A DNA stretch of 64,000 bases from Brevundimonas sp. (GTDB taxonomy: Bacteria; Pseudomonadota; Alphaproteobacteria; Caulobacterales; Caulobacteraceae), in contig JAPZRF010000008.1 in NCBI GenBank assembly GCA_027531145.1, positions 62,001 through 126,000 of the forward strand. The letters run 5' to 3'. Below, in pieces: positions 8,504 through 19,500 of the stretch. The first letter of the stretch is position 1. Each line of letters starts with the position of its first letter. The notes beneath the pieces are model-generated. The model was given only the letters and a program-made list of their open reading frames with translations, was not told the origin of the DNA and ran no database searches. Both the position numbers and the translations under genes were made by a program.

Positions 8504-10150
8504 ATGCTCGGATTGATGCAGGACTGGCCGCTGACGGTCGACAAGATCCTGGACCACGCGAAGAACTGGCATCCCCATCGGGAGGTCGTGACCCGCTCGG
8601 TCGAGGGTCCGATCGTGCGGACTACCTACGCCGAAATCTTCGCGCGGGCGAAGCGGGTCTCGAAGGTGCTTCTGGACTGGGACGTCAAGGTGGGCGACCG
8701 GATCGCCACCCTCGCCTGGAACACGGCCCGCCACATCGAGGCCTGGTATGGCATCATGGGGATCGGTGCCGTGTGCCACACCCTGAACCCGCGCCTGTTC
8801 CCCGAGCAGCTGATTTACATCATCAATCACGCCGGCGACCGGATCATCTTCGTCGACCTGACCTTCGTGCCGTTGCTTGAGGCGATCCTGCCGCACTGCC
8901 CGACGGTCGAGCGGGTGGTGGTCATGACCGATCAGCTGACGATGCCGGCGACAAAGCTGCCGCGCGCCGAGTGCTACGAGCAGCTGCTGGTCGAGGCCGG
9001 CGAGGACGTCACCTGGGGCGGCTTCGACGAGAAGACCGCCTGCGGCCTCTGCTACACATCCGGCACCACGGGCAATCCGAAGGGTGTGCTGTACTCGCAC
9101 CGCTCGAACTTCATCCATACCCTGCTGACCCTGCAGACCGCGGTCCTGGGTGCCACGCCCAAGGAGGTGATCCTGCCCGTCGTGCCGATGTTCCACGCCA
9201 ACGCCTGGGGGATCGCCTTCGGCGGACCGGCGGCCGGCTCCAAGCTGGTCATGCCGGGCGCGCGGATGGACGGTGAGGCCATCTACGAACTGCTCGAGAC
9301 CGAGGGCGTGACCTTCTCGGCGGCGGTGCCGACGGTCTGGCAGGGCCTGCTCGCCCACGTGCGAGAGAAGGGTCTGCAGTTCAGCACCCTGAAGCGGGTC
9401 CTGATCGGCGGTTCGGCCGTGCCGGAGAGCCTGATCCGCGCCTTCCACGACGGCTACGGCATCGAGGTGGTGCAGGGCTGGGGCATGACCGAGACCTCGC
9501 CGATCGGCACTCTGTCGAACCTGCCGCCCGAGTTGCTGGAGCTGCCCTACGACGAGCAGATGAAGTGGCGCATCAAGCAGGGCGTGCCGCCGCTGGGCGT
9601 CGAGTTGACCCTGAAGAACTATGCCGGTCAGGAGATGCCCCACGACGGCCAGACCTATGGCCGGCTCATGGTGCGCGGCCCGACCATCGCCGGCGCCTAT
9701 TTCAAGGGCGAGGGCGGCGAGATCCTCGATAACGACGGCTTCTTCGACACCGGCGACGTCGCCACCATCGACACCCATGGCTTCATGCAGATTACCGACC
9801 GTGCCAAGGACGTGATCAAGTCGGGCGGCGAGTGGATCAGCTCGATCGAGATCGAGAACATCGCCGTCGGCCATCCGAAGGTCGAGCTGGCCGCCGTGAT
9901 CGGCGCGGCCCATCCCAAGTGGGACGAGCGGCCGGTGTTGATCATCAAGCTGAAGCCGGGCGAGACCCTGGACAAGCAGGAGCACCTGGGCTTCCTGCAG
10001 GGCAAGATCGCCAAATGGTGGATGCCGGATGACGTCGTGTTCGTCGATGACATCCCGCTCGGCGCCACCGGCAAGATCGACAAGAAGCTGCTGCGCGAGC
10101 GCATGAAGGATTACCGCCTGCCTACGGCCGACGCGCCGCAACCGGCCTGA
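8504..10150 (+). CDS. AMP-forming medium/long-chain fatty-acyl-CoA ligase
   Basis: 548 residues. Activates fatty acids to acyl-CoA through an acyl-adenylate. Visible ANL-superfamily motifs: P-loop YTSGTTGNPKGV near residue 184, the WGMTE motif A5 region near 325, the TGD motif near 417, and the C-terminal catalytic Lys in GKIDKK near 525. The N-terminal start MQDWPLTVDKILDHA matches the AlkK/medium-chain group. AGAGGAAC precedes the ATG. It starts a plus-strand unit, and the DUF1499-like gene follows one base after its stop. Confidence 0.93.
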   Translation: MLGLMQDWPLTVDKILDHAKNWHPHREVVTRSVEGPIVRTTYAEIFARAKRVSKVLLDWDVKVGDRIATLAWNTARHIEAWYGIMGIGAVCHTLNPRLFPEQLIYIINHAGDRIIFVDLTFVPLLEAILPHCPTVERVVVMTDQLTMPATKLPRAECYEQLLVEAGEDVTWGGFDEKTACGLCYTSGTTGNPKGVLYSHRSNFIHTLLTLQTAVLGATPKEVILPVVPMFHANAWGIAFGGPAAGSKLVMPGARMDGEAIYELLETEGVTFSAAVPTVWQGLLAHVREKGLQFSTLKRVLIGGSAVPESLIRAFHDGYGIEVVQGWGMTETSPIGTLSNLPPELLELPYDEQMKWRIKQGVPPLGVELTLKNYAGQEMPHDGQTYGRLMVRGPTIAGAYFKGEGGEILDNDGFFDTGDVATIDTHGFMQITDRAKDVIKSGGEWISSIEIENIAVGHPKVELAAVIGAAHPKWDERPVLIIKLKPGETLDKQEHLGFLQGKIAKWWMPDDVVFVDDIPLGATGKIDKKLLRERMKDYRLPTADAPQPA

Positions 10151-10151
10151 C

Positions 10152-10871
10152 GTGACGACCGGGGCGACCGCTCGGGTCCAGGCCCTCATCGCCCGCGCCT
10201 GGCAGTGCGTCTCCGTGGCGGCGGCCGGGCCGGTGCTGGCTTTTGGACTGATGGCCGCGTCCCAGGCGGGGGTGATGGACAGGCGTGTCGCCTTCGAGGT
10301 GCTCGTCGCGACCTGGGGCGTCTGGCTGGCGCTGATCGGTGTCGCCGCCGCCCTTCTGGCCCTCGTGATCGCCCTGCGCGGCAGCCGCCGGGCGTGGCTC
10401 CCGGCATCGCTGGCGGTCGTCATTGCGCTGGGGTCAGCGGCCGGCTTCGGCTGGGCGCGCCACAGCTACGCCGAAGCGGGGCCGCTGGATGTAACCACCA
10501 ACCCCGGGGACCAGCCCGGCTACAACCGCGCCCTGCTGCAGCGCCGCAGCGCTGCCGGCGGGGTCGAGCCCGCGGCGCTGCCGGCGGGGCAGGGGAACTG
10601 TGATCTCGGCGGCTCGATCCCCACCCAGGTTGCGCCGGAGACGGCGGCGGCGGCCCTGCGCGGTGCCGGCTTCGAGGTGCTGGGCTACAGCGTGGCCCGG
10701 GCTGACGGGACGCGGCAGGACCGCGCCTTCGGCTTCGGCCACGACGCGGTGGTGCGCATCCGTCCCGGGCAGACGGACGTGCGGGTCACGGCGCGGGAGC
10801 TCTGGCGCGATGGCGGCGCCACCTGTCGCCTCGCCCGCAAGATCGTTCAGGGCCTGACCGCCAGCCTGTAG
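10152..10871 (+). CDS. DUF1499-like membrane-anchored protein
   Basis: 239 residues beginning with GTG one base after the ligase stop, so probably translated by coupling. The first ~100 residues contain three hydrophobic segments. The soluble C-terminal part begins with LDVTTNPGDQPGYNRA, the hallmark opening of DUF1499 domains (typically D-ITTD...PP-F), and continues to DAVVRIRPG and the DVRVTARE segment. No function is established for the family. The 3' end overlaps the convergent MBL gene by 25 bp. Confidence 0.75.
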   Translation: MTTGATARVQALIARAWQCVSVAAAGPVLAFGLMAASQAGVMDRRVAFEVLVATWGVWLALIGVAAALLALVIALRGSRRAWLPASLAVVIALGSAAGFGWARHSYAEAGPLDVTTNPGDQPGYNRALLQRRSAAGGVEPAALPAGQGNCDLGGSIPTQVAPETAAAALRGAGFEVLGYSVARADGTRQDRAFGFGHDAVVRIRPGQTDVRVTARELWRDGGATCRLARKIVQGLTASL

Positions 10872-11758
10872 CGGGCGTCCAGCGCCAGTTCCGGCGTCGC
10901 CGTGACCCGCGCCTCCGCGGCCAGCTTGATCAGGTGGGCGAATACCGAAAGTCCGGCCGCCGGCCACAGCCGGGGATCGACCTCGGCATAGAGGCGCTGG
11001 ACGATTTCCGGAATGGTGTCCGCGCCGCCCTCCAGCGCCGCGAGGATCTGGGCCTCACGGTCCAGCCGGTGGGCGCGATAGGCCTCGAGGAATGGGGCCG
11101 GGGCGTCGATCGGCGCCCCGTGCGCCGGATAAAGCCGCGCGTAGCCACCCGCGATGACCCGGTCGAGACTGGTCATATAGGCGGCCATGTCCCCGTCCGG
11201 CGGAGCCACCACCGTTGTCGACCAGCCCATCACATGGTCGCCGGCGATCAGGGCGCTCTCCTCGGCGAGGGCGAAGCAGATGTGATTGGAGGCGTGACCC
11301 GGCGTCGCCAAGACCTCAAGGGTCCAGTCCGGCCGCGACAGGACGTCCCCGTCTGCGAGGATGATATCGGGGGTGAATCCCGCCATGTCCCCTTCGTCCG
11401 CCCCTGAGGCATGGGTCTCCTGCCGTGGCGGAGCAGCGGCCGCGATCGGCGCGCCGGTGGCCCGGGCCAGGGCCAGGGCGAGGGGCGCATGGTCCCGGTG
11501 GGTGTGGGTCAGCAGGATGTGGCTGACCGGCCGGTCCACGATGGCCTCCAGCAGAGCCGCCAGATGGCGGGCGTCGTCCGGGCCAGGATCGATCACCGCC
11601 AGCGGCCCCTTGTCGCCGCCGATCAGCAAGCTGTTGGTGCCGGTGAAGGTGAAGGGGCCGGGGTTCTCGCACACCACGCACCCCACCCGCGGCGACAGCT
11701 GCAGGCGCTCGCCATAGGCGACGTCGAAGCGGCGGACGTAGGGAATCTGCACGGGCAT
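10847..11758 (-). CDS. MBL-fold metallo-hydrolase
   Basis: 303 residues. The zinc-binding signature HTHRDH lies near residues 84-89, with further ligands in TPGH and the D of IAGDHVMG, and the final H in PAHG. The C-terminal helical region with RLDREAQILAAL followed by VQRLY resembles the LACTB2/RNase-type group of metallo-hydrolases. The reaction is likely hydrolytic (thioester, lactone or nucleic acid), but the substrate is not deducible. It stands alone on the minus strand. Confidence 0.9.
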   Translation of the reverse strand: MPVQIPYVRRFDVAYGERLQLSPRVGCVVCENPGPFTFTGTNSLLIGGDKGPLAVIDPGPDDARHLAALLEAIVDRPVSHILLTHTHRDHAPLALALARATGAPIAAAAPPRQETHASGADEGDMAGFTPDIILADGDVLSRPDWTLEVLATPGHASNHICFALAEESALIAGDHVMGWSTTVVAPPDGDMAAYMTSLDRVIAGGYARLYPAHGAPIDAPAPFLEAYRAHRLDREAQILAALEGGADTIPEIVQRLYAEVDPRLWPAAGLSVFAHLIKLAAEARVTATPELALDARYRLAVRP

Positions 11759-11822
11759 GGGGTGAGGAAGCCCGGCCCCGGCCTTGCGTCAAGACTTCGG
11801 AAACCATTGCTGGAGTCCCAAA

Positions 11823-12020
11823 GTGAGCCGTTCTTCCGCCCTGTCCTCGTCCCGACTCAAGCGCGCCGGCGAGGCCGCCATCGATCTGGCCATGGCAGTG
11901 TCGGCGCGGCTGTTGCCGGTCGCGGCGACGCTGGTGGTGCTGGCGGGACTTCAGAGCGCTGCCGTGTCCTGCACGCCGGAGCCGGCTCCCTATGCGGCCC
12001 GGGCAGCGGTTACGCGGTAG
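11823..12020 (+). CDS. Small hypothetical membrane or secreted protein
   Basis: 65 residues from a GTG start at 11823, chosen because GGAG sits 6-9 bases upstream. A basic N-terminus is followed by one hydrophobic segment (about residues 20-42, LLPVAATLVVLAGLQ) and a short tail with one Cys. It could be a single-pass membrane peptide or a secreted peptide. No family is recognised. It converges with the truncated gene at 12028. Confidence 0.45.
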   Translation: MSRSSALSSSRLKRAGEAAIDLAMAVSARLLPVAATLVVLAGLQSAAVSCTPEPAPYAARAAVTR

Positions 12021-12027
12021 GGGGCGA

Positions 12028-12480
12028 TCACCAGCGTCTGACTCGCACGGCGCGGCTGCCTCCGACCGTCAGGAGATAGCTGCCAAGCGCCGCTCTACGG
12101 ACCCTGACCGCTTCTCCGGCACGATTGTCGAACTCCACGCGTCCACTGTCGATCTGGAGCCACTGACTGCCGTCACCCAGGAAGAAACTCCACTTGCCGT
12201 CGGCGGTGCGATTGGCGCGCTGCAGCTCCGTCTCAACGGCTTCAAGCTCGCTTATCGAAGGTCCAAGAAGTCGCCCGAGACCGGTCGTCGGGAATCCGAA
12301 CAGGCTTCGGCGCGAAGCCTCGATCCCGGCGCGGTCCAGAATCCGGATCTCGTTACGCGCATGGGCTGCTGCGATATCCGCCGCGACCTCATCATAACAC
12401 GCAAGACGCGTGGCAGGGTCGGACGTCTGACGACACTCCAGAAGCAGATCGATCGCCGGCAAGGTTGCGGGGGGATCCAG
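12028..12480 (-). pseudogene. Hypothetical Caulobacterales protein, 5'-truncated at a junction
   Basis: About 150 codons of a protein with IDLLLECRQTSDPATRLACYDE near the beginning, the SRRSLFGFP segment, and a C-terminal beta-rich part ending GSYLLTVGGSRAVRVRRW. There is no ATG or ribosome-binding site: the only in-frame start is a TTG at 12462. The gene meets a truncated TonB receptor head to head at about 12473-12484. The recognisable frame (GVLDPPATLPAIDLLLE) reaches back to that point, so the missing part would be the N-terminus or signal peptide. Function unknown. Confidence 0.6.
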
Positions 12481-13509
12481 AACGCCGTCCGTGCACCGTC
12501 GATCGGGGAGCTGTTCTCGCCAATCAACACCAGCTTCCCGTCGATCGGGGCCCCCTCGGCGACCGGCATCCAGGGCGATCCCTGCGACGTCCGCTCGAGC
12601 TATCGCACGGGTGCCAATGCCGCCCAGGCGCGGGCGCTCTGCCTCGCGCAGGGCATCTCCGCCTCGGCCATCGACACCTATACCTACAGCAACAACCAGG
12701 TTCCCGGCATCACCGGCGGCAACCCGAACCTGATTGAGGAAACCTCGGAGTCGTTCACAGTCGGCCTCGTGTGGCAGTCGCGCTTCGACAACGCTTGGCT
12801 CGGGGGCCTCTCGGCGGCGGTCGATTACTACGACATCGAGATCACCGACGGTGTTGGCACTATCGGTGCCGCGCAGCAGCTGCAGGGCTGCTTCAACGCC
12901 CAGGGCCAGAACCCGACCTTCAGCGCCTCGAACGTCTTTTGCCAGCTGTTCTCGCGCGACCCCCTCTCGGGTAACGTCAACAACTCCATCGAGGCGAACG
13001 CCAACCTGGCGACCCTGCGTACCTCGGGCGTTGACCTGCAGGTTGACTGGCGCGCCGACATGGCCGACATCGGCCTGCCGGCCTGGGGGGCTCTGGACCT
13101 GAACGTTGTCGTCGGCTGGCTTGAGAACCGCGAGAACCAGATCGCGGCCGGCCTCCCGTTCATCGACCGTACCGGCACGATCGACAGTGTGTTCGGCAAC
13201 ACCTTCCCCGAGTGGAAGTCACTGACGGGCCTCAACTGGCGCAACGGCGACTTCACGGCCGGCATGCGCTGGCGCCGGGTGGGCGAGATGACCCAGTTCG
13301 GCACCGCCAACGTCATCCCGACCACCGACTACTTCGACCTGCTCGGCTCGTGGGCGGTCAATGACGCGGTGTCGCTGCGCGTCACCGTCAACAACCTGAC
13401 TGACGAGCAGCCCCCGGTCTATTCGCCGGGCGTGCAGGCCAACACCGACCCGTCGACCTACGACACCCTGGGTCGTCGTTACTCAATCGGCCTGACGGCG
13501 CGCTTCTAA
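12481..13509 (+). pseudogene. TonB-dependent receptor, C-terminal fragment only
   Basis: About 340 codons beginning at AVRAPSIGELFSP, a motif normally found about two-thirds into TonB-dependent receptors. It continues through ITGGNPNLIEETSESFTVGL, the NLATLRTSGVDLQ strand, FPEWKSLTGLNW and the terminal Phe of TARF. The signal peptide, plug domain and first barrel strands are absent. Everything left of ~12480 belongs to another gene on the opposite strand. The fragment is open in frame to its natural stop and is followed by a strong terminator, so its 3' end is intact. Confidence 0.85.
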
Positions 13510-13538
13510 GCGTCGACAGACCTGACCGGAGATCGGGT

Positions 13539-13568
13539 GGCGGAGCTTCGGCTCCGCCGCCTTTTCTT
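13539..13568 (+). terminator. Rho-independent terminator
   Basis: An 8-bp perfect GC stem (GGCGGAGC/GCTCCGCC) closed by a TTCG tetraloop and followed by CTTTTCTTT. It lies 30 bases after the TonB receptor fragment stop. Confidence 0.85.
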
Positions 13569-13639
13569 TGTCACGCGGGTCAACCAGAAGAGGGGCGAAG
13601 CGTTGAGCTTCACCGTCGACGCCTGAAGCCGGAGTTCCG

Positions 13640-14209
13640 ATGTCGCTGCTGACCGCCGTTTTGCTCGCCACCGCCCTGACTGGGGCCCAGGATCCCGACG
13701 CGCCGATCGTCACCGGGGGCTCGGTGCGCGCTGCCGAGACCGCCGAGGCGCTGCGGGTGCGCGAGGCCCTGGCCTATGCCACGCCGCTGCCGCGTGGCGC
13801 GCCCGACGGAGACTACCCGCTCGTGGCCTGGTGCGAGGCGCTGGTGACCGGCCACGTCGCCGTGGGCGAGAGCCTGACCAATGTCGATCCGCTGGATGAC
13901 GAGATCATCCGGCTGGGCAAGCTGGAGGCCGCAGACTTCCGCGACGCCCTGAACGTCGGTCGGACCCGCCAGACGCCGGCGACCCTCGCCGCCGCCGGGA
14001 CCGCAGCGGCCGCGGCGCGCGGACTTTGGACCGAGGTGCTGGCCAATCCGGACGAGGCGGTGCGCAGCCAGACCTTCGGCCTGTTCTTCGGCCTGCCGGG
14101 CCGCTGCGAGCACGCCGCCCGCCGGGTACGCGAGAACATCACGACCGCGCCGGCGACGCTGAAGGATGCGGACCTGGACGACACCGGGGCGCCGGCGGGG
14201 GAGCGCTGA
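13640..14209 (+). CDS. Secreted hypothetical protein
   Basis: 189 residues with a signal peptide (MSLLTAVLLATALTGAQ, likely cleaved about residue 16). The mature part is Ala-rich, has two Cys (in AWCEALV and PGRCEHA) that could form a disulfide, and is predicted mostly helical. GGAG precedes the ATG by 5 bases. No known domain recognised. It stands alone between a terminator and the first palindromic element. Confidence 0.65.
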   Translation: MSLLTAVLLATALTGAQDPDAPIVTGGSVRAAETAEALRVREALAYATPLPRGAPDGDYPLVAWCEALVTGHVAVGESLTNVDPLDDEIIRLGKLEAADFRDALNVGRTRQTPATLAAAGTAAAAARGLWTEVLANPDEAVRSQTFGLFFGLPGRCEHAARRVRENITTAPATLKDADLDDTGAPAGER

Positions 14210-14281
14210 TCCGGCACCGTTCCCGGTTCATCACAGAGACCACAGCGAAGACAGGCGCCGAGCTCTGGGGCGATTACTTCT

Positions 14282-14440
14282 CCCTTCCCCCTCGATGGGG
14301 GAAGGGTCGGGGATGGGGGCGGGAACACAGGCTTTGGCGGGGGAGGGCGCAGGAGGCGGTACGCGCCGCTCGCGCCCATACCTTGTCCGTCGTGAGCCCA
14401 CCCCCACCCAACCCTCCCCCATCGAGGGGGAGGGCTTTTG
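14282..14440. repeat. GC-rich palindromic element, family 1, copy A
   Basis: Left end: a palindrome with arms CCCTTCCCCC/GGGGGAAGGG (14282-14306), then GGTCGGGGATGGGGGC. Right end: CACCCCCACCCAA followed by a palindrome with arms CCCTCCCCC/GGGGGAGGG (14412-14434), then CTTTT. The two ends are inverted relative to each other; the ~75 bases between are unique. It lies between the secreted-protein gene and the 3' end of metH and may act as a terminator. Copies B and C share both ends. Confidence 0.85.
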
Positions 14441-14461
14441 CTTGCCTCTCGCGCGCCGCGT

Positions 14462-17125
<2,664 letters not shown>

Positions 17126-17146
17126 GGGCGGGTCGCCACGTCGAAA

Positions 17147-17311
17147 GCCCTCACCCTTGATGGGGGAGGGTTGGGAGGGGGTGCGTGCGTCACGGTGACG
17201 GACGGGAGCCAGAGGAGCTGACCTGGCTCGGGCCTCGCGTCCCGGGCCCCGCCGGGGAGCTCTGCGGGCCCACCCCCATCCCCGACCCTTCCCCCATCGA
17301 GGGGGAGGGGA
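17147..17311. repeat. GC-rich palindromic element, family 1, copy B (inverted)
   Basis: Same element as copy A in the opposite orientation. The left end GCCCTCACCC...GGGAGGGTTGGGAGGGGG matches the reverse complement of copy A's right end. The right end CCCCCATCCCCGACCC plus CTTCCCCCATCGAGGGGG matches the reverse complement of A's left end. The interior is unique. It fills the gap between the two halves of split metH. Confidence 0.85.
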
Positions 17312-17327
17312 AAATCAGTCCTCGACC

Positions 17328-18392
17328 TCACGCCCCTACCTCGAACGGTTCCAGGCCGGACAGTCTCAGCGCGACCGGCCGCTCGGGCACGGCGCGGGGC
17401 GGGACGCCGGCGACCTCCCTGGCCACGCAGGCGATGTGCTCCGGCGTGGTGCCGCAGCAGCCGCCGACGATGTTCACGAGGCCCGACTTCGCCCATTCCT
17501 CGATGAAGTGGGCCGTCTCGTGCGGCTGCTCTTCGTACTGGCCCATGGCGTTGGGCAGGCCGGCGTTGGGGAAGGCGGCGACCAGGGTGTCAGCGATGCG
17601 GCTGAGCTCGGCGATATAGGGCCGCATCAGATCGGCTCCCAGCGCGCAGTTCAGGCCGATGGCGAACGGCTTCGCGTGCCGCACCGAGTGCCAGAAGGCC
17701 TCGGCGGTCTGGCCCGACAGGGTGCGGCCCGAGCGGTCGGTGATGGTGCCGGAGATCCACAGGGGCAAGGGCTCGTAACCCTCGTCCTGCAGGTCGAGGA
17801 TGGCCTTGATCGCCGCCTTGGCGTTGAGGGTGTCGAAGATGGTCTCGACCAGGAAGATGTCGACCCCGCCCTCGTGCAGGGCACGGGCCTGCTCGCGGTA
17901 GGCCGCATAGACCTCGTCGAAGGTCAAGGCGCGGTAGCCGGGGTCGTTGACGTCGGGGCTGATCGACAGGGTGCGGTTTGTCGGGCCGATCGAGCCCGCG
18001 ACGAAGCGCGGCTTGTGCGGCTCCTTCTCCGTCCAGCGGTCGGCCACCTCGCGGGCGATGCGCGCGCCTTCGAAGTTCAGGTCCCGGACGGCGGATTCCA
18101 GACCGTAATCGGCCTGGCCGATCGAGGTCGAGGAGAAGGTGTTGGTCTCCGAGATGTCGGCCCCGGCGGCATAGTAGCGATCGTGCAGGTCGGCGATGAT
18201 GTCCGGCCGGGTCAGGATCAGCAGGTCATTATTGCCCTTCTGCGGGTGGTTGTGCCCGGCGAAGCGCTCGCCGCGGAAATCCTCCTCCGACAGGTCCTCG
18301 CGCTGGATCATCACCCCCCAGCTGCCGTCGAGGACGAGAACACGTTCCTGAGCCGCGGCCTTCAGGGCAGCGATACGGTCGGCACGGGTCAT
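17328..18392 (-). CDS. metH: Methionine synthase, homocysteine-binding half of split MetH
   Basis: 354 residues. A homocysteine S-methyltransferase domain: [12 protein letters not shown] at the N-terminus, FNTL-like [22 protein letters not shown] with the first zinc Cys, and [10 protein letters not shown] with the paired zinc Cys near residues 315-320. It supplies the zinc-activated homocysteine that the second MetH protein methylates. ATG 18392 is preceded by GGAG. An in-frame extension to 18479 exists but is encoded by the palindromic element and is not a credible start. Third gene of the regulator-metF-metH-metH operon. Confidence 0.95.
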   Translation of the reverse strand: MTRADRIAALKAAAQERVLVLDGSWGVMIQREDLSEEDFRGERFAGHNHPQKGNNDLLILTRPDIIADLHDRYYAAGADISETNTFSSTSIGQADYGLESAVRDLNFEGARIAREVADRWTEKEPHKPRFVAGSIGPTNRTLSISPDVNDPGYRALTFDEVYAAYREQARALHEGGVDIFLVETIFDTLNAKAAIKAILDLQDEGYEPLPLWISGTITDRSGRTLSGQTAEAFWHSVRHAKPFAIGLNCALGADLMRPYIAELSRIADTLVAAFPNAGLPNAMGQYEEQPHETAHFIEEWAKSGLVNIVGGCCGTTPEHIACVAREVAGVPPRAVPERPVALRLSGLEPFEVGA

Positions 18393-18398
18393 CAGCAC

Positions 18399-18542
18399 TC
18401 CTCCCCAGCAAGCGAAACGAAGCGGGGGAGGGGGACCATGCGCAGCATGGTGGAGGGGGCGAGGGACGAAGCGCCGCACTGGCGGTCGCCCCCTCTACCG
18501 CCTCCGGCGGTCCCCCTCCCCCGCGAAGGGGCGGGGGAGGAG
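18399..18542. repeat. GC-rich palindromic element, family 2, gene-less copy D
   Basis: Left end: CTCCTCCCC...GGGGGAGGGGG, a small hairpin (ACCATGC/GCATGGT), then GGAGGGGGC. Right end: GCCCCCTCT, a hairpin (ACCGCC/GGCGGT), then CCCCCTCCCCC...GGGGGAGG. The two ends are inverted repeats with the same order of blocks as the element at 62773-63247, but only ~25 bases separate them instead of a DUF559 gene. It lies between metF and metH. Confidence 0.85.
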
Positions 18543-18555
18543 ATGGCGAGGCCCC

Positions 18556-19500
18556 TCATGCCGCCACCTCGCGCACGCCCAGCACCCGGCAGATGGCGTA
18601 GACCAGGTCGGCGCGGTTCAGGGTGTAGAAGTGGAAGTCGGCGAAGCCCTCTTCCTGCAGCCGGGCGCAGGTCTCGGCGGCGACCGAGGCGGCGATCAGC
18701 CGGCGGGTGTCCGGGTCGTCGTCCAGCCCGTCGAAATGCCCGGCCAGCCAGGCCGGGACCGAGGCCCCGCAGGCGGCGCTCATCCGCTTCAGGCCGGCGA
18801 AGTTGGTCACCGGCATGATCCCCGGGATGATCGGCAGGGTTACGCCCGCCGCCCGCACCCGGTCGCGGAAGCGCAGGAAGGCGTCGATGTCGAAGAAAAA
18901 CTGGCTGATGGCCCGGGTCGCGCCGGCGTCGACCTTGGCCTTCAGGACGTCGATGTCGTGGTCCAGTGACGGGCTCTCCGGGTGCTTCTCCGGATAGACG
19001 CCCACGGTGATGTCGAAGCCGCCGACTACCGAGATGGCGCGCGCCAGTTCGGTGGCGTTGGCGTAGCCGTCCGGCCGGGGCTGGTAGACGCCGCCGATGC
19101 CGCCGGTCCCCGGCGGGTCGCCGCGCAGGGCCACGATGTGACGCACGCCGCTGGCCTTGTACTCGCGGATCACCTCATCGACCTCGTCGCGGCTTGCCTC
19201 GACGCAGGTGAGGTGGGCGGCCGGCTTCAGATGGGTCTCTGCGAGGATGCGGCTGACCGTCCGGTGGGTCCGTTCACGGGTCGAGCCGCCGGCACCATAG
19301 GTCACCGAGACGAAGGCCGGGTTGAGCGGTGCCAGCCGCCGGATCGCCTGCCAGAGATTGTCCTCGGCCTGATCGCTTCTGGGCGGGAAGAACTCGAACG
19401 AGACGCGCGGCGGCGTCGGGTTGCTGCCCGCGCGGGCCACGGGTCCCAGTGGCGACAGCAGCAGGGCGCGGGCCTCAGCCAGATTCAGGGCGGCGGTCAT
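18556..19500 (-). CDS. metF: Methylenetetrahydrofolate reductase
   Basis: 314 residues. Reduces 5,10-methylenetetrahydrofolate to 5-methyltetrahydrofolate, the methyl donor for the MetH pair encoded downstream. Visible signatures: VSFEFFPPRS near residue 33, VSVTYGAGGSTRERT near 64, the LRGDPP segment near 125, GVYPEKHPE, and the FFFD and PGIMPV segments of the flavin barrel. The stop and start overlap with the upstream regulator gene (ATGA), indicating translational coupling. Confidence 0.97.
   Translation of the reverse strand: MTAALNLAEARALLLSPLGPVARAGSNPTPPRVSFEFFPPRSDQAEDNLWQAIRRLAPLNPAFVSVTYGAGGSTRERTHRTVSRILAETHLKPAAHLTCVEASRDEVDEVIREYKASGVRHIVALRGDPPGTGGIGGVYQPRPDGYANATELARAISVVGGFDITVGVYPEKHPESPSLDHDIDVLKAKVDAGATRAISQFFFDIDAFLRFRDRVRAAGVTLPIIPGIMPVTNFAGLKRMSAACGASVPAWLAGHFDGLDDDPDTRRLIAASVAAETCARLQEEGFADFHFYTLNRADLVYAICRVLGVREVAA

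Noticed and set aside
7706..10423. A 905-codon open frame on the minus strand running from the udk gene across the acyl-CoA ligase
   Set aside because: Only the first part (7706-8377) is the kinase; the rest is the antisense of a well-supported ligase, open only because of high GC.
12252..12569. A 105-codon minus-strand frame spanning the 12480 junction
   Set aside because: It is a shadow of both truncated genes, and its composition does not resemble a protein.
18393..18479. N-terminal extension of the homocysteine-binding MetH
   Set aside because: It is translated palindromic element D; the ATG at 18392 has a ribosome-binding site and opens the family N-terminus.
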